This document shows, piece after piece, positions 42,640 to 52,778 of a stretch of 64,000 nucleotides of DNA. Made by a program: the position numbers and the translations under genes. The stretch is from UBA3941 sp002385665. GTDB taxonomy: Bacteria > Bacillota > Clostridia > Caldicoprobacterales > UBA3941. The notes below the pieces were generated by a model. It saw only the letters and a list, made by a program, of their open reading frames with translations, ran no database searches and was not told the origin of the DNA. Within the stretch, counting starts at the first letter, position 1; each line of letters opens with the position of its first letter. The DNA lies in the NCBI GenBank assembly GCA_050949255.1, contig JBMNFJ010000013.1, positions 26,108 through 90,107 of the forward strand, given 5' to 3'.

Positions 42640-43490
42640 TGAATAGGTCACTCCGTAAATTCTATATTATTGCTGTGCTTATAATTGGCTGTATCATTTT
42701 TTGTTTATGGCAGAACAATAGCATAACTATTTCAGAATCGGACTATATCAACGCCAAAATACCCGATGAATTCAATGACTTTATAATAGCCCACATATCG
42801 GATTTACATAACAAACAGTTTGGGAAAAACCAGGAGTACATTTTAACCAAACTCGAAGATATTGTCCCTAACGCTATTGTGATAACCGGAGATCTAGTGG
42901 ATAGGCGCAAATACGATTTAGATAAGGCAATGGCATTTGTTGAAGGGGCTTTGGATATTGCACCGGTATTTTACATATCAGGCAATCATGAGGCCTGGTC
43001 AGGCAAATACTCTACAATAAAGAAGGAATTGGAAGATGCAGGAGTACATGTTCTGGATAATGATGTTATTCGATTGTCAATAGGGGGTAGCTCGATATAT
43101 ATGTTTGGTGTAAGGGACCCTGATTTCCACACTTCCAATTATTTGGAAGGAACAGACATTACAGAGATGACAGATCAGTTTAAGCAATGGTCTACTTATA
43201 AGGGCTTTAAAATATTACTATCCCATAGACCCGAACTTTTTGACCTATATTGTGAAAACAAGATGGATTTAATCTTTACAGGGCATGCCCATGGGGGACA
43301 GGTACGAATTCCTTTTATAGGAGGTTTGGTTGCTCCGGATCAGGGTTTATTCCCCAAATATACAAGCGGTTACTATACCAAAGATGAATCCACGATGTAT
43401 GTAAGCAGAGGTTTAGGTAACAGTATTATTCCCATAAGAATTTTCAATAGGCCGGAGATTATTGTAGTTACTCTAAAGGCCAAGGAATAA
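42639..43490 (+). CDS. Metallophosphoesterase, membrane anchored
   Basis: A 283-residue calcineurin-like phosphoesterase. After one N-terminal helix come the metal-site motifs in order: AHISDLHNKQFG (D-x-H), VITGDLVDRR (GDxxDR), ISGNHEAWSG (GNHE), LLSHRPELFD (H) and FTGHAHGGQVRIP (GHxH). Residues after it (GLFPKYTSGYY, YVSRGLGNSIIPIRIFNRPEI) match the YkuE/YaeI subfamily of phosphodiesterases acting at the membrane. GGAGGAAGG precedes the ATG. Confidence 0.92.
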   Translation: MNRSLRKFYIIAVLIIGCIIFCLWQNNSITISESDYINAKIPDEFNDFIIAHISDLHNKQFGKNQEYILTKLEDIVPNAIVITGDLVDRRKYDLDKAMAFVEGALDIAPVFYISGNHEAWSGKYSTIKKELEDAGVHVLDNDVIRLSIGGSSIYMFGVRDPDFHTSNYLEGTDITEMTDQFKQWSTYKGFKILLSHRPELFDLYCENKMDLIFTGHAHGGQVRIPFIGGLVAPDQGLFPKYTSGYYTKDESTMYVSRGLGNSIIPIRIFNRPEIIVVTLKAKE

Positions 43491-43563
43491 AGGACATAAT
43501 CCAGAAGATAATAGGTTGGTTTCGGCTTAAACCTCTGCTCCATAGTGAATATAGTGTACCAGT

Positions 43564-43592
43564 GTGACATATTAAGGTTAAAATAGTATAAT
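43564..43592 (+). promoter_or_regulatory. Promoter of the 43632 lipoprotein gene
   Basis: GTGACA (43564-43569), 17 bases, TATAAT (43587-43592). It lies about 40 bases before the lipoprotein start. Confidence 0.6.
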
Positions 43593-43631
43593 ATGACGTA
43601 ATTAAGATTGCCTATGTAGGAGGACATTGTA

Positions 43632-44159
43632 ATGAGGAAGGCATGTTTATTTCTATTAATAGTCCTGTATATACCCTTTATGACAACGGGTTGTTCATTA
43701 AGTCAATTATGCAATTCAAGGGATGACATTGCAGATACTCTGGGTATTGATCTATCAAGCGCAACTATATTACAAAGCATGGATTCTCATGGAGGGTTTC
43801 ATGGAGATGGTGATACCTACATAAAAATGGCATTTCCCGATGATGAGAGTAAAGTTCTTGTGGAAGGGATTGAGAATAATAAGGGCTGGAAAAAGTTACC
43901 CTTAACCGACAATTTGTACATTGCCGTATATGGTGAGAAAAGCGAATCTGGGATGTTTGGTCCCCTTGTTAAAGATGAAAATGGAGATAGGTATTTCCCA
44001 TGGATAAGTAATGGGTATTATTTTTTCCTTGATAGGCATTCGGAGAGTACAGATGAAAAAGATGATACAGAATTATTCAACCGCATGTCATTCAATTTCA
44101 CCATTGCTATATACGATATAGATAATAATACACTGCACTATTATAAGTTAGATACATAA
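43632..44159 (+). CDS. Small putative lipoprotein
   Basis: A 175-residue protein with a lipoprotein signal peptide (ACLFLLIVLYIPFMTTGC, lipidation at Cys21). The mature part has DDIADTLGIDLSSATILQSMDSHGGFHGDGDTYIKMAF and GWKKLPLTDNLYIAVYG. The Gly/His-rich patch SHGGFHGDGD could bind metal but is unproven. AGGAGG precedes the ATG. It lies upstream of the Bce-type regulator with an 81-base gap. Confidence 0.7.
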   Translation: MRKACLFLLIVLYIPFMTTGCSLSQLCNSRDDIADTLGIDLSSATILQSMDSHGGFHGDGDTYIKMAFPDDESKVLVEGIENNKGWKKLPLTDNLYIAVYGEKSESGMFGPLVKDENGDRYFPWISNGYYFFLDRHSESTDEKDDTELFNRMSFNFTIAIYDIDNNTLHYYKLDT

Positions 44160-44240
44160 TATTATGCCGCTTTCCTTACAAATAATGGACATGGGTAGAC
44201 AGCTAAGGGTGGAACCGGGACTAAATTGGAGTGATCAGGT

Positions 44241-44915
44241 ATGTATAAAATCCTAATAGTAGAAGATGATACAACGATATCCTCTATTATAGAAGAAAAA
44301 TTAAATAAATGGGGATATAAGACCTTTAAGGTTTTGAATTTTGAAGATGTGATATCGGATTATGCTTCCTTTCAACCCCATCTTGTACTCATTGATATTA
44401 ACCTACCATATTACGATGGTTTTTACTGGTGTGCAAAGATTAGACAGCTTTCCAATATACCGATTATATTTATCTCATCGAGGGATACGGATAGCGATAA
44501 AATACGAGCCATATCGCAAGGAGGGGACGACTACATAGAAAAGCCCTTCTCAATGGATTTACTCATTGCAAAGGTACAGGCAGCCCTGCGCAGAGCCTAT
44601 TCCTATAGCGATCAAACCTTAAATATACAGCAATACAAGGATCTGATATATGATATAGAGCGCTTAAAGGTTATTTGTGGGGAAAAGGAGATCGAGTTGA
44701 CACCCAACGAAGGGAAAATACTGACCGTGCTGATGAGAAATGGAAGTAAAGTTGTTTCCCGTACACGGCTTATCAGAGCCTTGTGGGATGATGAGAGCTT
44801 TGTAGATGATAATACCCTTACGGTAAATGTGAACCGTTTACGGAGGAAACTCAAAACCATAGGATTGGAAGGTTATATTAAAACCAATAAAGGTGAGGGG
44901 TATAGGTTGATATGA
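44241..44915 (+). CDS. OmpR-family response regulator (BceR-like)
   Basis: A 224-residue response regulator. The receiver has the acidic pair EDD at 8-10, phospho-acceptor Asp52 (LVLIDINLPYYDG), and the Lys in IEKPFSMD. The C-terminal winged helix has ELTPNEGKILTVLMRNGSKVVSRTRLIRALWDDESFVDDNTLTVNVNRLRRKL. It overlaps the following kinase gene by 4 bases. With the next three genes it forms a Bce-type peptide-antibiotic sensing and resistance module. It is intact, unlike the rest of the module. Confidence 0.94.
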   Translation: MYKILIVEDDTTISSIIEEKLNKWGYKTFKVLNFEDVISDYASFQPHLVLIDINLPYYDGFYWCAKIRQLSNIPIIFISSRDTDSDKIRAISQGGDDYIEKPFSMDLLIAKVQAALRRAYSYSDQTLNIQQYKDLIYDIERLKVICGEKEIELTPNEGKILTVLMRNGSKVVSRTRLIRALWDDESFVDDNTLTVNVNRLRRKLKTIGLEGYIKTNKGEGYRLI

Positions 44916-45958
44916 GTTTTATAAAGTATTTTAAGGAAAGATGGATAACGTACCTTTTTCTTTTTTTTCTTTTTGCCTTTTCTGCTGCGGTATACAAGTT
45001 AGACAATAGTTTCAACATAACCGAATCAAATGCTACCTATATTATATCGGGGTGGACCATACTTTTTATTGCCTTTGTAGTCATAGATTACGGAGCTTTT
45101 TATGCTCGCATTAAAAGCTTTAAAAGGTATTGCAGCTTAAATGCTTCCTCTCAAGATGTGGACGAGTTTTCCTACCCTATGGATAGGGAATACGCTGGGT
45201 TGGTTCATGATATGGTAGTGAAATATGAGGATTTTAAAGCCCAGGTAAGCACCAGGTTTTCGGATCAGTTGGAATTTATATCAAAATGGATTCACGATGT
45301 AAAGGTGCCAATCTCTGCTATAAGGCTTATATTAGAAAACCATGAACAGGAAATTCCAAGGGATTTATATCAAGGTATCGATAGGGAACTCTTTTCAGTA
45401 GAGCAGTCGGTGCAAAGGGTTTTCTATGAACTCAAAAGCAACAATCTCCATGATGATTACAAAATAGAGAAGGTTAGCACCAAGAGGCTGATTGCCCAAA
45501 CCCTGAAGGGCTTACTCCAACTTTTTTCAGCTATAAGAAACTGAATATCTCTATTCTAGGAGTCCTGCACTACGACGTGCTGACGGATGAGAAGTGGAGC
45601 GGCTATATACTTATCCCAAATAATATCCAACGGCTGTAAAATATACGCCCGACAATGGGGGATATTGCTCATCAGCACCGAGAAGAACTGGCATAAGGGA
45701 GTAACCAGTAGCTATCAAGAACAGCGGCAAAGGGATACTACAGAGGGATATCGGTCAGGTATTCGATAGAAGGGCTATACCTCATCCGAGGATAGAAGCG
45801 GAATGAAAGCCACCGGGTTATGGACTATACCTTTCCAAGCAAGCTCAGCCATAGGCTAGGGCATGGGTTGACGGTGGAATCTGAATACGGGAGAGTACGC
45901 TGTTTTCTCTTTAACCTTCATTGAAAATCCAACCATGCATAATACGATTATCTCCTGA
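44912..45958 (+). pseudogene. BceS-like sensor histidine kinase, multiply frameshifted
   Basis: The first 210 residues (44912-45544) read as an intramembrane-sensing kinase: two N-terminal helices (YLFLFFLFAFSAAVYKL, YIISGWTILFIAFVVIDY) and the phosphorylation box FISKWIHDVKVPISAIRLILE. The frame then shifts. The catalytic domain continues in other frames: KLNISILGVLHYDVLTDEKW, then ILLISTEKNW, and finally AVFSLTFIENP ending at 45958. At least three indels separate these pieces. The kinase should be non-functional unless these are sequencing errors. Confidence 0.8.
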
Positions 45959-46046
45959 AAAATGAATCCATCTAATTAGCTGTTAGCCATATTTCTTTGT
46001 GACAGAAATGTAAGATTGCAGCCCAAAGTGTAAGCGTAATGCGATT

Positions 46047-46074
46047 TTGCCTGACCGGTTGTATGGGATATAAT
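46047..46074 (+). promoter_or_regulatory. Promoter of the Bce-type ABC transporter genes
   Basis: TTGCCT (46047-46052), 16 bases, TATAAT (46069-46074). Upstream, TGACAGAAATGTAAG and a second AGTGTAAGCGTAATG near 46000-46040 could be the direct half-sites of the BceR-like regulator. The 45959-46110 gap holds no gene. Confidence 0.5.
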
Positions 46075-46110
46075 CACCTCATAGAGACGAGGTTATGGAG
46101 GTAAAGGTAA

Positions 46111-46862
46111 ATGCAGATATCTAAGAGGTACGAAATGTAAGTAAGGTATATGGATCCAAAAAAAGCGCAAAGCAGTATATTGCGCTAGAGAGTATAAGCT
46201 TTGAAGTTAATGAAGGTGAATTTATCGGTGTGATGGGTCCGTCGGGGTCAGGAAAGACTACTCTTCTTAATATATTGGGTAGTATCGATAGACCTACAAC
46301 GGGTAGATTTGTAATGGATGGCAAGGATATTACCGGTTTTAACAAAAATCAACTGGCTAGCCATAGAATGAAAAACATAGGTTTTATATTCCAAGACTAT
46401 AATCTCCTAGAAACCATGACCTTAAAGGAGAATATTATACTACCCTTGGCATTGTCGGGATATAAAGTTCAAGTTATGGATAATAAGTTAAAGAGTCTTG
46501 CAAAAGATTTAGGTATTGCAGAAATACTTAATAAGTATCCCTATGAAATCTCGGGAGGGGAACAGCAGCGTGCCGCTGCCTGCCGAGCTTTGATTACTAA
46601 CCCTAAGCTGATTCTTGCAGATGAGCCTACAGGGAACCTAGATTCAAAATCGGGAAAGGACTTGTTAGATCTCTTAACCTTTATAAACAAAGAGTATAAA
46701 GCAACAATTCTTATGGTAACCCATGATGTATTTGCTGCTAGCTATTGCCATAAGATATTGTTCATTCGTGATGGAGAAATATACAATCAACTCTATGCAG
46801 GGGATGACAAAAAACAATTCTTTGACTCCATCATAGACGTCTATGAGTGTCCTTGGGGGTGA
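46111..46862 (+). pseudogene. BceA-like ABC transporter ATPase with N-terminal frameshift
   Basis: From 46125 the frame encodes a normal BceA-type ATPase: EVRNVSKVYGSKKSAKQYIA, Walker A MGPSGSGKTTLLN, signature YEISGGEQQRAAACRAL, Walker B LILADEPTGNLDSKSG, and the switch His in LMVTHD. The frame is closed by TAA at 46122-46124. The natural start ATG 46111 (behind GGAGG) lies in another frame, so an indel near codon 4 disrupts the gene. An internal start at GTG 46227 or ATG 46230 would lack about 35 residues including the A-loop. It is paired with the broken permease gene. Confidence 0.75.
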
Positions 46863-46869
46863 GCGCAAG

Positions 46870-48849
46870 ATGAGACTAAGCTTTCCACCCTGGCTGTTCG
46901 GAACATTAAAACGGAACTTCAAGAGATATGTAATGTACTTCTTCTCCTTGATGCTTTAGCGTGTTTACCGCCTATACCTTTCTAGGCTCTACTGGAGAAC
47001 GAGCTATGTATCAAATGCGTTTGCCTATGATGACAGGTATAGGGCTCTATTGCTGGCCTTTGGCATAATCATAATGGTCTTCGTCATGTTTTTTCTTATA
47101 AGCTCCAACAATAGTTTTATTAAGGCTAGAAAGAAGGAGATCTCCACCTATTCATTATTTGGTATGACCAATGAAAAAATTGGTAAATTACTCTTTATGG
47201 AAACCATGATTGTAGGTTTTACAGCATTAGTTATCGGAGTAGGGGTTGGCATTTTTCTCTCAAAACTGACAGCAATGGTTCTATTGGATATTTCATTAGC
47301 ATCATTTACCGGAGATATAGAATTTAGTATAGCGCCTAAAGCCATATATATGACCGCCATTGTTTTCATGGCTATATTCTGTGTTATGGGCTTATCAGGC
47401 CTAAGGACTATAAATAAATTTGAGCTAGTGGATCTATTTAAAGGGGATAAGGTATCAGAGGGCAATTCAAAGGGTTCACTTATGGCTCTTATACTATCCC
47501 TTATACTAATTGGAGCTGGGTACTATCTTGCATCTATAAATGATCCCTTCATAGTCGTTAGCTTTGCAATACCAATATTAGTTTTGGTTATAAGTGGAAC
47601 ATATCTATTCTTTTGGGGTGGACTGCCCAAGGTTTTGAATCTAATAAAGAGGAATAGAAGTCGGTATTATCAAGGTGTCAACCTAGTCTCCACATCCATG
47701 TTCTCCCATAGAATGAAGTCCATAGGGTCGGTTATGGCAACTATTGCAGTTCTATCAGCAGTAGCTACAACGGCTATTGCTACTGGCTTCACTCTTTATA
47801 GCAGTGTGGAAGAAAGTACTTATGATACCATTGGATATGATATGTATTTTTATGGTGGACAGGAAGAATTGCTAGATGATGTTCGTAATGCTTTTCAAAA
47901 GCATAATGTTAGAATCATCGATGAATATACAACTCAACGATATAAATGCAGTCCTGAAATAAAGCCCATTATCCATAATGATTTTGAGTATAGATTTGGA
48001 GAGGAAGAGTATTTTAGGGTATATTCTGAGTCTGAGTACAATAAGCTGATTTCAATATCCAGAAGTAAGTTAAAGCCCGTGTATATAAAACCTGGTATGG
48101 CTATGTTGGGATACCGTTATCCTAATGATGGGCTTAGGCTCGCTATAGACGGTAAACCAATTAACTTTTCAAATCAGACTCTTAGATTTTCATCTATTCT
48201 ACAGGAGAATTTCTCAACCTTTGGAGCTCGTTATACCCTAGTCTTAAATGATAATGATTTTGATACACTTTATCTAGATAGCGGTGATATTATAGAGACA
48301 GACAGCGGTGGAGCTCCTTTAGATAAGGTAACAGTATTTAAATTTGAAAACCCTTTAAAATCAAGGGATTTGAATGCAGACCTTATGCAAATATTAGATG
48401 GCAAAACTGGAAGTTATAGAACTGCATATAATCATTATAATGAATCTTTAGAGACTTTTGGGCTTGTATGCTTTATCGGGTTCTTTATGAGCGTAGTCTT
48501 TATATTGATGACGGCGAGCCTCCTGTATTTTAAACAGATAATGGCGGCAGAGGAAGAACGGCGTCAGTATAAGATGCTTAGAAAAATAGGGATGGATACT
48601 AGGATAGAGAAAAAAGTTATAACCAAAAGACTGTTCCCGGTTTTCTTAATCCCTCTTTTAATTGGTATTATCCATAGCATGTTTGCTATGAAGGCAGCTG
48701 ATACTATGATATTCTCTAACATGATACCCGTTGATAATTCTTACCTCACAGTTCTATCCTTCTCGGCAGTAATGTATGCCGCCTATGCATTGGTGTATGG
48801 TATATTTTACTTTATAACAAAGGGGCAGTATTCGAGAATAGTAAAATAG
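46870..48849 (+). pseudogene. BceB-like ABC transporter permease with N-terminal frameshifts
   Basis: From 47050 on, 599 residues are open and match a BceB permease (FtsX-type helices MVFVMFFLISSNNSFIKARKKEISTYSLFGMTNEKIGKLLFMETMIVG, a large extracellular domain about 280-470, and a final helix bundle). The first 60 residues appear only in pieces in different frames: LSTLAVRNIK, RNFKRYVMYFFSL, FSVFTAYTFL and YVSNAFAYDDRYRALLLAFG. At least four indels lie between 46870 and 47050. The gene therefore looks inactive. Confidence 0.78.
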
Positions 48850-48888
48850 CGAATATTAACTGTAAACCTATAACAATGATAAACTGAA

Positions 48889-48913
48889 AATCGCCGGTTC
48901 AATGCCGGCGATT
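48889..48913 (+). terminator. Terminator-like hairpin after the permease
   Basis: AATCGCCGG (48889-48897) pairs with CCGGCGATT (48905-48913). An AT-rich stretch without a clean T-run follows. Confidence 0.6.
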
Positions 48914-49083
48914 ATTAATATATACAGATTATAATATTCTGTTTCACCATGTATTTTGGTTGTAAATACATTTATAGGAAGGGTTTTGAAAAGGAATAAA
49001 GAATAGTATAAGGTAGGAGTTGGTAAACGAATAAAAACCTATCTAAGCGTGTATTTGGTTTTATGTAGTTAATGAGGTGTTTG

Positions 49084-49584
49084 ATGAAAAATATTTTATT
49101 CTTATGTGGCCCAAACGGAATAGGAAAAAGTACTATATGCAGAGAAATTATTATGCAATTACCAAATTCAGCTTATGTTGATTCTGAACCATGTAGGTTC
49201 ATGAATCCCTTTGTTTTAAATGATGATACCATACCTACAATCGCAAAGAATATCAGCGATTTGATTATCAATTATTTAAAATGTCCTCTTGTTAATACAG
49301 TCGTTTTTTCATATGGTTTTCATGGACGGAGGAAAGAAGTGTTTAAAAGGGTTCTAGCCGAGATTTCGAAAGTAGAACATAACTTTATACCCCTTTTACT
49401 TTGGTGTAGCAAAGAAGAAAATATCAAAAGGATGATTGCAGATAAGAGAAGTGATGATCGTATCCAAAGAGCTTTAAATGAATCTCGAAAAGCCTTTAAT
49501 GATGTGGTTTATCCTAAATTGGATATAACCAGTTTGTCTGTTTCCGAAGCTGCAAAAACTATTATTAAAGAAGCAGGATTGTAA
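49084..49584 (+). CDS. P-loop NTPase/kinase-like protein
   Basis: A 166-residue small kinase-like protein. Walker A is LCGPNGIGKSTICREI near residue 8. SAYVDSEPCRFMNPF and VVFSYGFHGRRKEVFKRVL follow, and DKRSDDRIQRALNESRKAF gives a lid-like arginine segment. This layout fits shikimate/gluconate kinase-like or nucleotide kinase-like phosphotransferases of the AAA_18/33 type. GAGGTG lies before ATG 49084. It is one of the few genes in the 45-52 kb zone with an uninterrupted frame. The substrate is unknown. Confidence 0.75.
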   Translation: MKNILFLCGPNGIGKSTICREIIMQLPNSAYVDSEPCRFMNPFVLNDDTIPTIAKNISDLIINYLKCPLVNTVVFSYGFHGRRKEVFKRVLAEISKVEHNFIPLLLWCSKEENIKRMIADKRSDDRIQRALNESRKAFNDVVYPKLDITSLSVSEAAKTIIKEAGL

Positions 49585-49637
49585 AAGTGACACTGTATTC
49601 TATGCCTGGATGATTACATGAAATAGGAGTGATATTA

Positions 49638-50262
49638 GTGAAACATGAATGGAGAAAACATGAAAAGAAGTTATACATGCCAAAGCAAAAGCCGGAACTT
49701 GTAACTGTTCCGGAACATAAATTCTTTATGATAGAAGGAAAAGGGAATCCGAATAGCGTAGATTTTTCAAACAGGATAGAAGTCCTTTATTCCTTGGCTT
49801 ATGCCGTTAGGATGATGCCTAGGCAGGGATATACGCCGGAAGGCTATTTTGAATATACGGTATATCCGCTGGAAGGACTCTGGGATCTAACGGAAGAGGG
49901 AAGAAAGTCAGACACACTGGTTAAGGATGAACTGCTGTATACCATTATGATCAGACAGCCGGATTTTGTAACAGAAGAAGTAGTGGAGAGAGCCTTTGAA
50001 AGCGTAAGGAAAAAGAAACCTCATCCCCTATTGGATGAAGTATCATTTGATACGATTGAGGATGGATTATCTGTTCAAATGCTTCATGTCGGCCCTTATG
50101 ATGACGAACCACGCAGTTTTAAAAAGATGAGGGAATTTATTGAAGAAAATCATCTGGAAATAAAGACCTTAAGGCATAGGGAAAATCTATCTGTCGGATG
50201 TCAGGAAAGTGGAGCCCGCTAAATTAAAAACGGTTTTAAGGTATATGGTTAGAAGAATATAG
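49638..50262 (+). pseudogene. GyrI-like domain protein, frameshifted near the C terminus
   Basis: The frame from GTG 49638 (TAGGAG upstream) encodes a GyrI-like small-molecule-binding protein: KPELVTVPEHKFFMIEGKGNPN, VMMPRQGYTPEGYFEYTVYPLEGLWDL-like segments, and VQMLHVGPYDDEPRSF. It stops at 50222 with an odd tail. In another frame from about 50180 the expected family ending appears: GKIYLSDVRKVEPAKLKTVL, then RYMVRRI and a stop at 50260-50262. One extra A in the AAAA tract at 50182-50185 explains this. The shorter product (194 residues) might still fold. Confidence 0.75.
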
Positions 50263-50486
50263 GTAATATTCTACATTTATATCGTATAGTGCATACTTCA
50301 TTTCGTTTGACGAACCGGATAGGTATACTCAAGTACTAACAGATTTTATCCTGCATTAATCTAGCCTGCACCCCCTATTAAAAGAAAAATATTTTTTCGC
50401 ATTCTATATAATATGTAGACAACTACATAGGGCTCTTTAAAAAGATTCTCGATGCCATGTATATGATGTATGAAGGAGTTTGTTTT

Positions 50487-51137
50487 ATGGAAAAAGAAAT
50501 AATCCCAGATAAAAACCTATTTATGATGTGTAAAAATTTGAATACTAATGCACTTGCCGAGCTACCATATGGATATCATGTAAGGACCTGTTAGAAGGAA
50601 TGAATTAGAAATATGGAAGAAGATGCCCTTTGATGATGAGGATACCGCCAAGCAGTATAAAGATTTTATGGCAAGGTTTTTCAATGATGTTTATTGCCGG
50701 TAAAGAGGATTTATTTTTTGAAAAATGTTTATTTGTTTGTGATAATAAGGATATCCCTGTCGGGACATGTTTTGCATGGAAGGCATACGATAGAATCACT
50801 ACGATACATTGGTTTAAAGTCATAAAGGAATATGAGGGTTTGGGCATAGGAAGAGCACTGCTTTCCATAGTGATGCAAAGCATTCCAAAAGAAGAGTATC
50901 CCGTATTTCTACATACACAACCTGCAAAGTTTTCGGGCAATAAAATTATACTCTGATTTTGGTTTTGCCCTATTGACGGATCCCGTTAATCGGTTATAGG
51001 AAAAATGATTTGGAAGAATGTTTGCCTATTTTGGAGACCCTTATATGTATAAAAAGGATTTTCAAAAGTTACAGTTTGAACAGGCGCCTGAGAATTTTCT
51101 AAAAGCAGTGAAATCAAGATACGTAGATGAATTTTAG
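50487..51137 (+). pseudogene. GNAT acetyltransferase, multiply frameshifted
   Basis: GAAGGAG precedes ATG 50487, whose frame (MEKEIIPDKNLFMMCKNLNT) stops at about 50593. RRNELEIWKKMPFDDEDTAK follows in another frame. The open stretch 50630-50956 contains the acetyl-CoA-binding part: TTIHWFKVIKEYEGLGIGRALLSIVMQSIPKEEYPVFLHTQP. The C terminus (LPILETLICIKR-like, ending at 51137) is again shifted. At least three indels are present. Confidence 0.7.
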
Positions 51138-51165
51138 TTTAAAGCAACTGAAATATCTATTTAAA

Positions 51166-51195
51166 TTGACCAATTCCTTGTATTCCTGGTATACT
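51166..51195 (+). promoter_or_regulatory. Candidate promoter
   Basis: TTGACC (51166-51171), 18 bases, TATACT (51190-51195). It could serve the broken lipoprotein gene about 180 bases downstream. The rest of 51196-51378 holds no gene that I can identify. Confidence 0.35.
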
Positions 51196-51378
51196 CTCAT
51201 TATAATAGTCTTTTTTGGTTAAATTGGTATTATCCTGATTATATATTGGCAAGTAAATCTATTTTGGCAGAACTGCTTGGTGTTCTAATTTTCAATTCCC
51301 ACGGGAGTCCGGGACAGGGTCATAAAGAGAAAGCAAAAACAATCCTTATAGAAATCCAATGTGAAGTGAGGCTATATT

Positions 51379-51861
51379 ATGAGGAAGCGTATTAAAAATT
51401 AGGGCATTGGGGTTAACCATATATAATCATCATGTTTATTACCGGTTGTAGTCTGGCATCTGATTATCAGAACAGTATATTTGTCGATGATAGTAAGATC
51501 ATAAAAGAGGCGGACAGCTATGTGTATGGAAGCCGGAGAGGCCAGGTCGAAGGAAATCAAAGCAATTTGGAATTTATCAACTTTACAGGTATGGAAACCA
51601 TATACAAGATTAAAAGCCATGGTAAGAATGATGTTGTCTTTGTTTTCGATTCCATCATCAAGGGCGGTGAATTCAAAGTAGTGGTTATAACCCCGGATGA
51701 TGAAGTCATAAATATCATAAACGACACACAGGAGGGCAGCGAGACAGTCCAAATTGTAGACGGTGTCAGTAGAGTTAAACTTGTTGGGAGGAAGGCTAAA
51801 GGTGAAGTGACGATTGAAAATTGATTCGGTTGACGGTGTTGAAGTCGAGCAGGTGGACTAG
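51379..51861 (+). pseudogene. Small lipoprotein gene, frameshifted at both ends
   Basis: The middle frame 51432-51824 encodes a 130-residue product starting MFITGCSLASDYQNSIFVDD, whose ITGC is a lipobox. The natural signal peptide seems to begin at ATG 51379 (MRKRIK, with GAGG upstream) and changes frame twice before the lipobox. At the other end, KIDSVDGVEVEQVD to 51861 in a shifted frame looks like the original C terminus. Three indels are needed to restore one gene. No function is recognised. Confidence 0.55.
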
Positions 51862-51902
51862 ATTTAGGACAGCTTAAATATAACTTAAAAGGAGCGATGA
51901 AG

Positions 51903-52718
51903 ATGACGAAGGAACTTACTAAGGAAATTAGGGAGTATAACCGGGAGGATATTGCATGCTGGTGGTTGGGCCAGATGGGGTTTGTATTTAAACTCGGAAA
52001 TAAAACCTTATATATAGATGCCTTTTTGACTAATTTAGATGGCCGCAACATTGAGCCTTTGATCAAGCCGGAAGAGGTTGAAGCAGACTATATCCTGGGT
52101 ACTCATGACCACATCGATCATATTGACAGGCCTGCCTGGCGGGAGATAGTTAAGTATAATGATAGGGTTAAGTTTATAGTTCCGGGGTTGTTCAGGGATA
52201 GTATAGTAGAGGATCTGGGAATTGACCCTGATAGAGTGATAGCTGCCAATGAGGGGGACAAGATAGTGTTGGGTGATATATCGGTCTCGTCGGTAGCTTC
52301 TGCCCATGAATTTTTAGATCAAGACGAGGAAACCAAGCAGTACCCATACCTGGGCTATATAATCGAATATAACAACTTTAAAATCTATCATTCCGGAGAT
52401 ACCTGCCTATACCCGGGGCTTATTGAAAAGCTGAAAAGGTTTGAAAAGCTGGATATAGCTATACTCCCCATCAACGGTAGGGATGGAACCAGATACAGGG
52501 CCAATTGCATAGGAAACCTCACCTTCCAGGAGGCAGTGGATCTAGCCGGATACATAAAACCGGAATACCTTATTCCGGCCCATTACGAGATGTTTGATTT
52601 CAACAGTGAGGATGTCAACAAGTTTACCGACTATCTCGAAGCTAAATATCCGTCGCAGAAATATGTAATATGTAAGCACGGTAAGATGGAAGCATTTCAT
52701 AGAAAATCATCCAGCTGA
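51903..52718 (+). CDS. UlaG-like metallo-beta-lactamase-fold hydrolase
   Basis: A 271-residue MBL-fold enzyme. The metal motif HDHIDH is at 68-73 (THDHIDHIDRPAW). Later ligands are in SSVASAHEFLD, YHSGDTCLYPG and IPAHYEMF, and AILPINGRDGTRY matches the L-ascorbate-6-phosphate lactonase (UlaG) subfamily. Such enzymes open sugar or sugar-acid lactones in the cytoplasm. ATG 51903 is preferred over 51897 because GGAG at 51891-51894 is then eight bases away. It is the first gene of a four-gene block with a GH106-like hydrolase, a Gfo/Idh oxidoreductase and an aldo/keto reductase, so its substrate is probably a sugar lactone made by that oxidoreductase. Confidence 0.88.
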   Translation: MTKELTKEIREYNREDIACWWLGQMGFVFKLGNKTLYIDAFLTNLDGRNIEPLIKPEEVEADYILGTHDHIDHIDRPAWREIVKYNDRVKFIVPGLFRDSIVEDLGIDPDRVIAANEGDKIVLGDISVSSVASAHEFLDQDEETKQYPYLGYIIEYNNFKIYHSGDTCLYPGLIEKLKRFEKLDIAILPINGRDGTRYRANCIGNLTFQEAVDLAGYIKPEYLIPAHYEMFDFNSEDVNKFTDYLEAKYPSQKYVICKHGKMEAFHRKSSS

Positions 52719-52778
52719 AATTGGAATAATAAATACAATAGGTAGACTACTGGCAACAAGTGAAGGGAGAGATCATCT

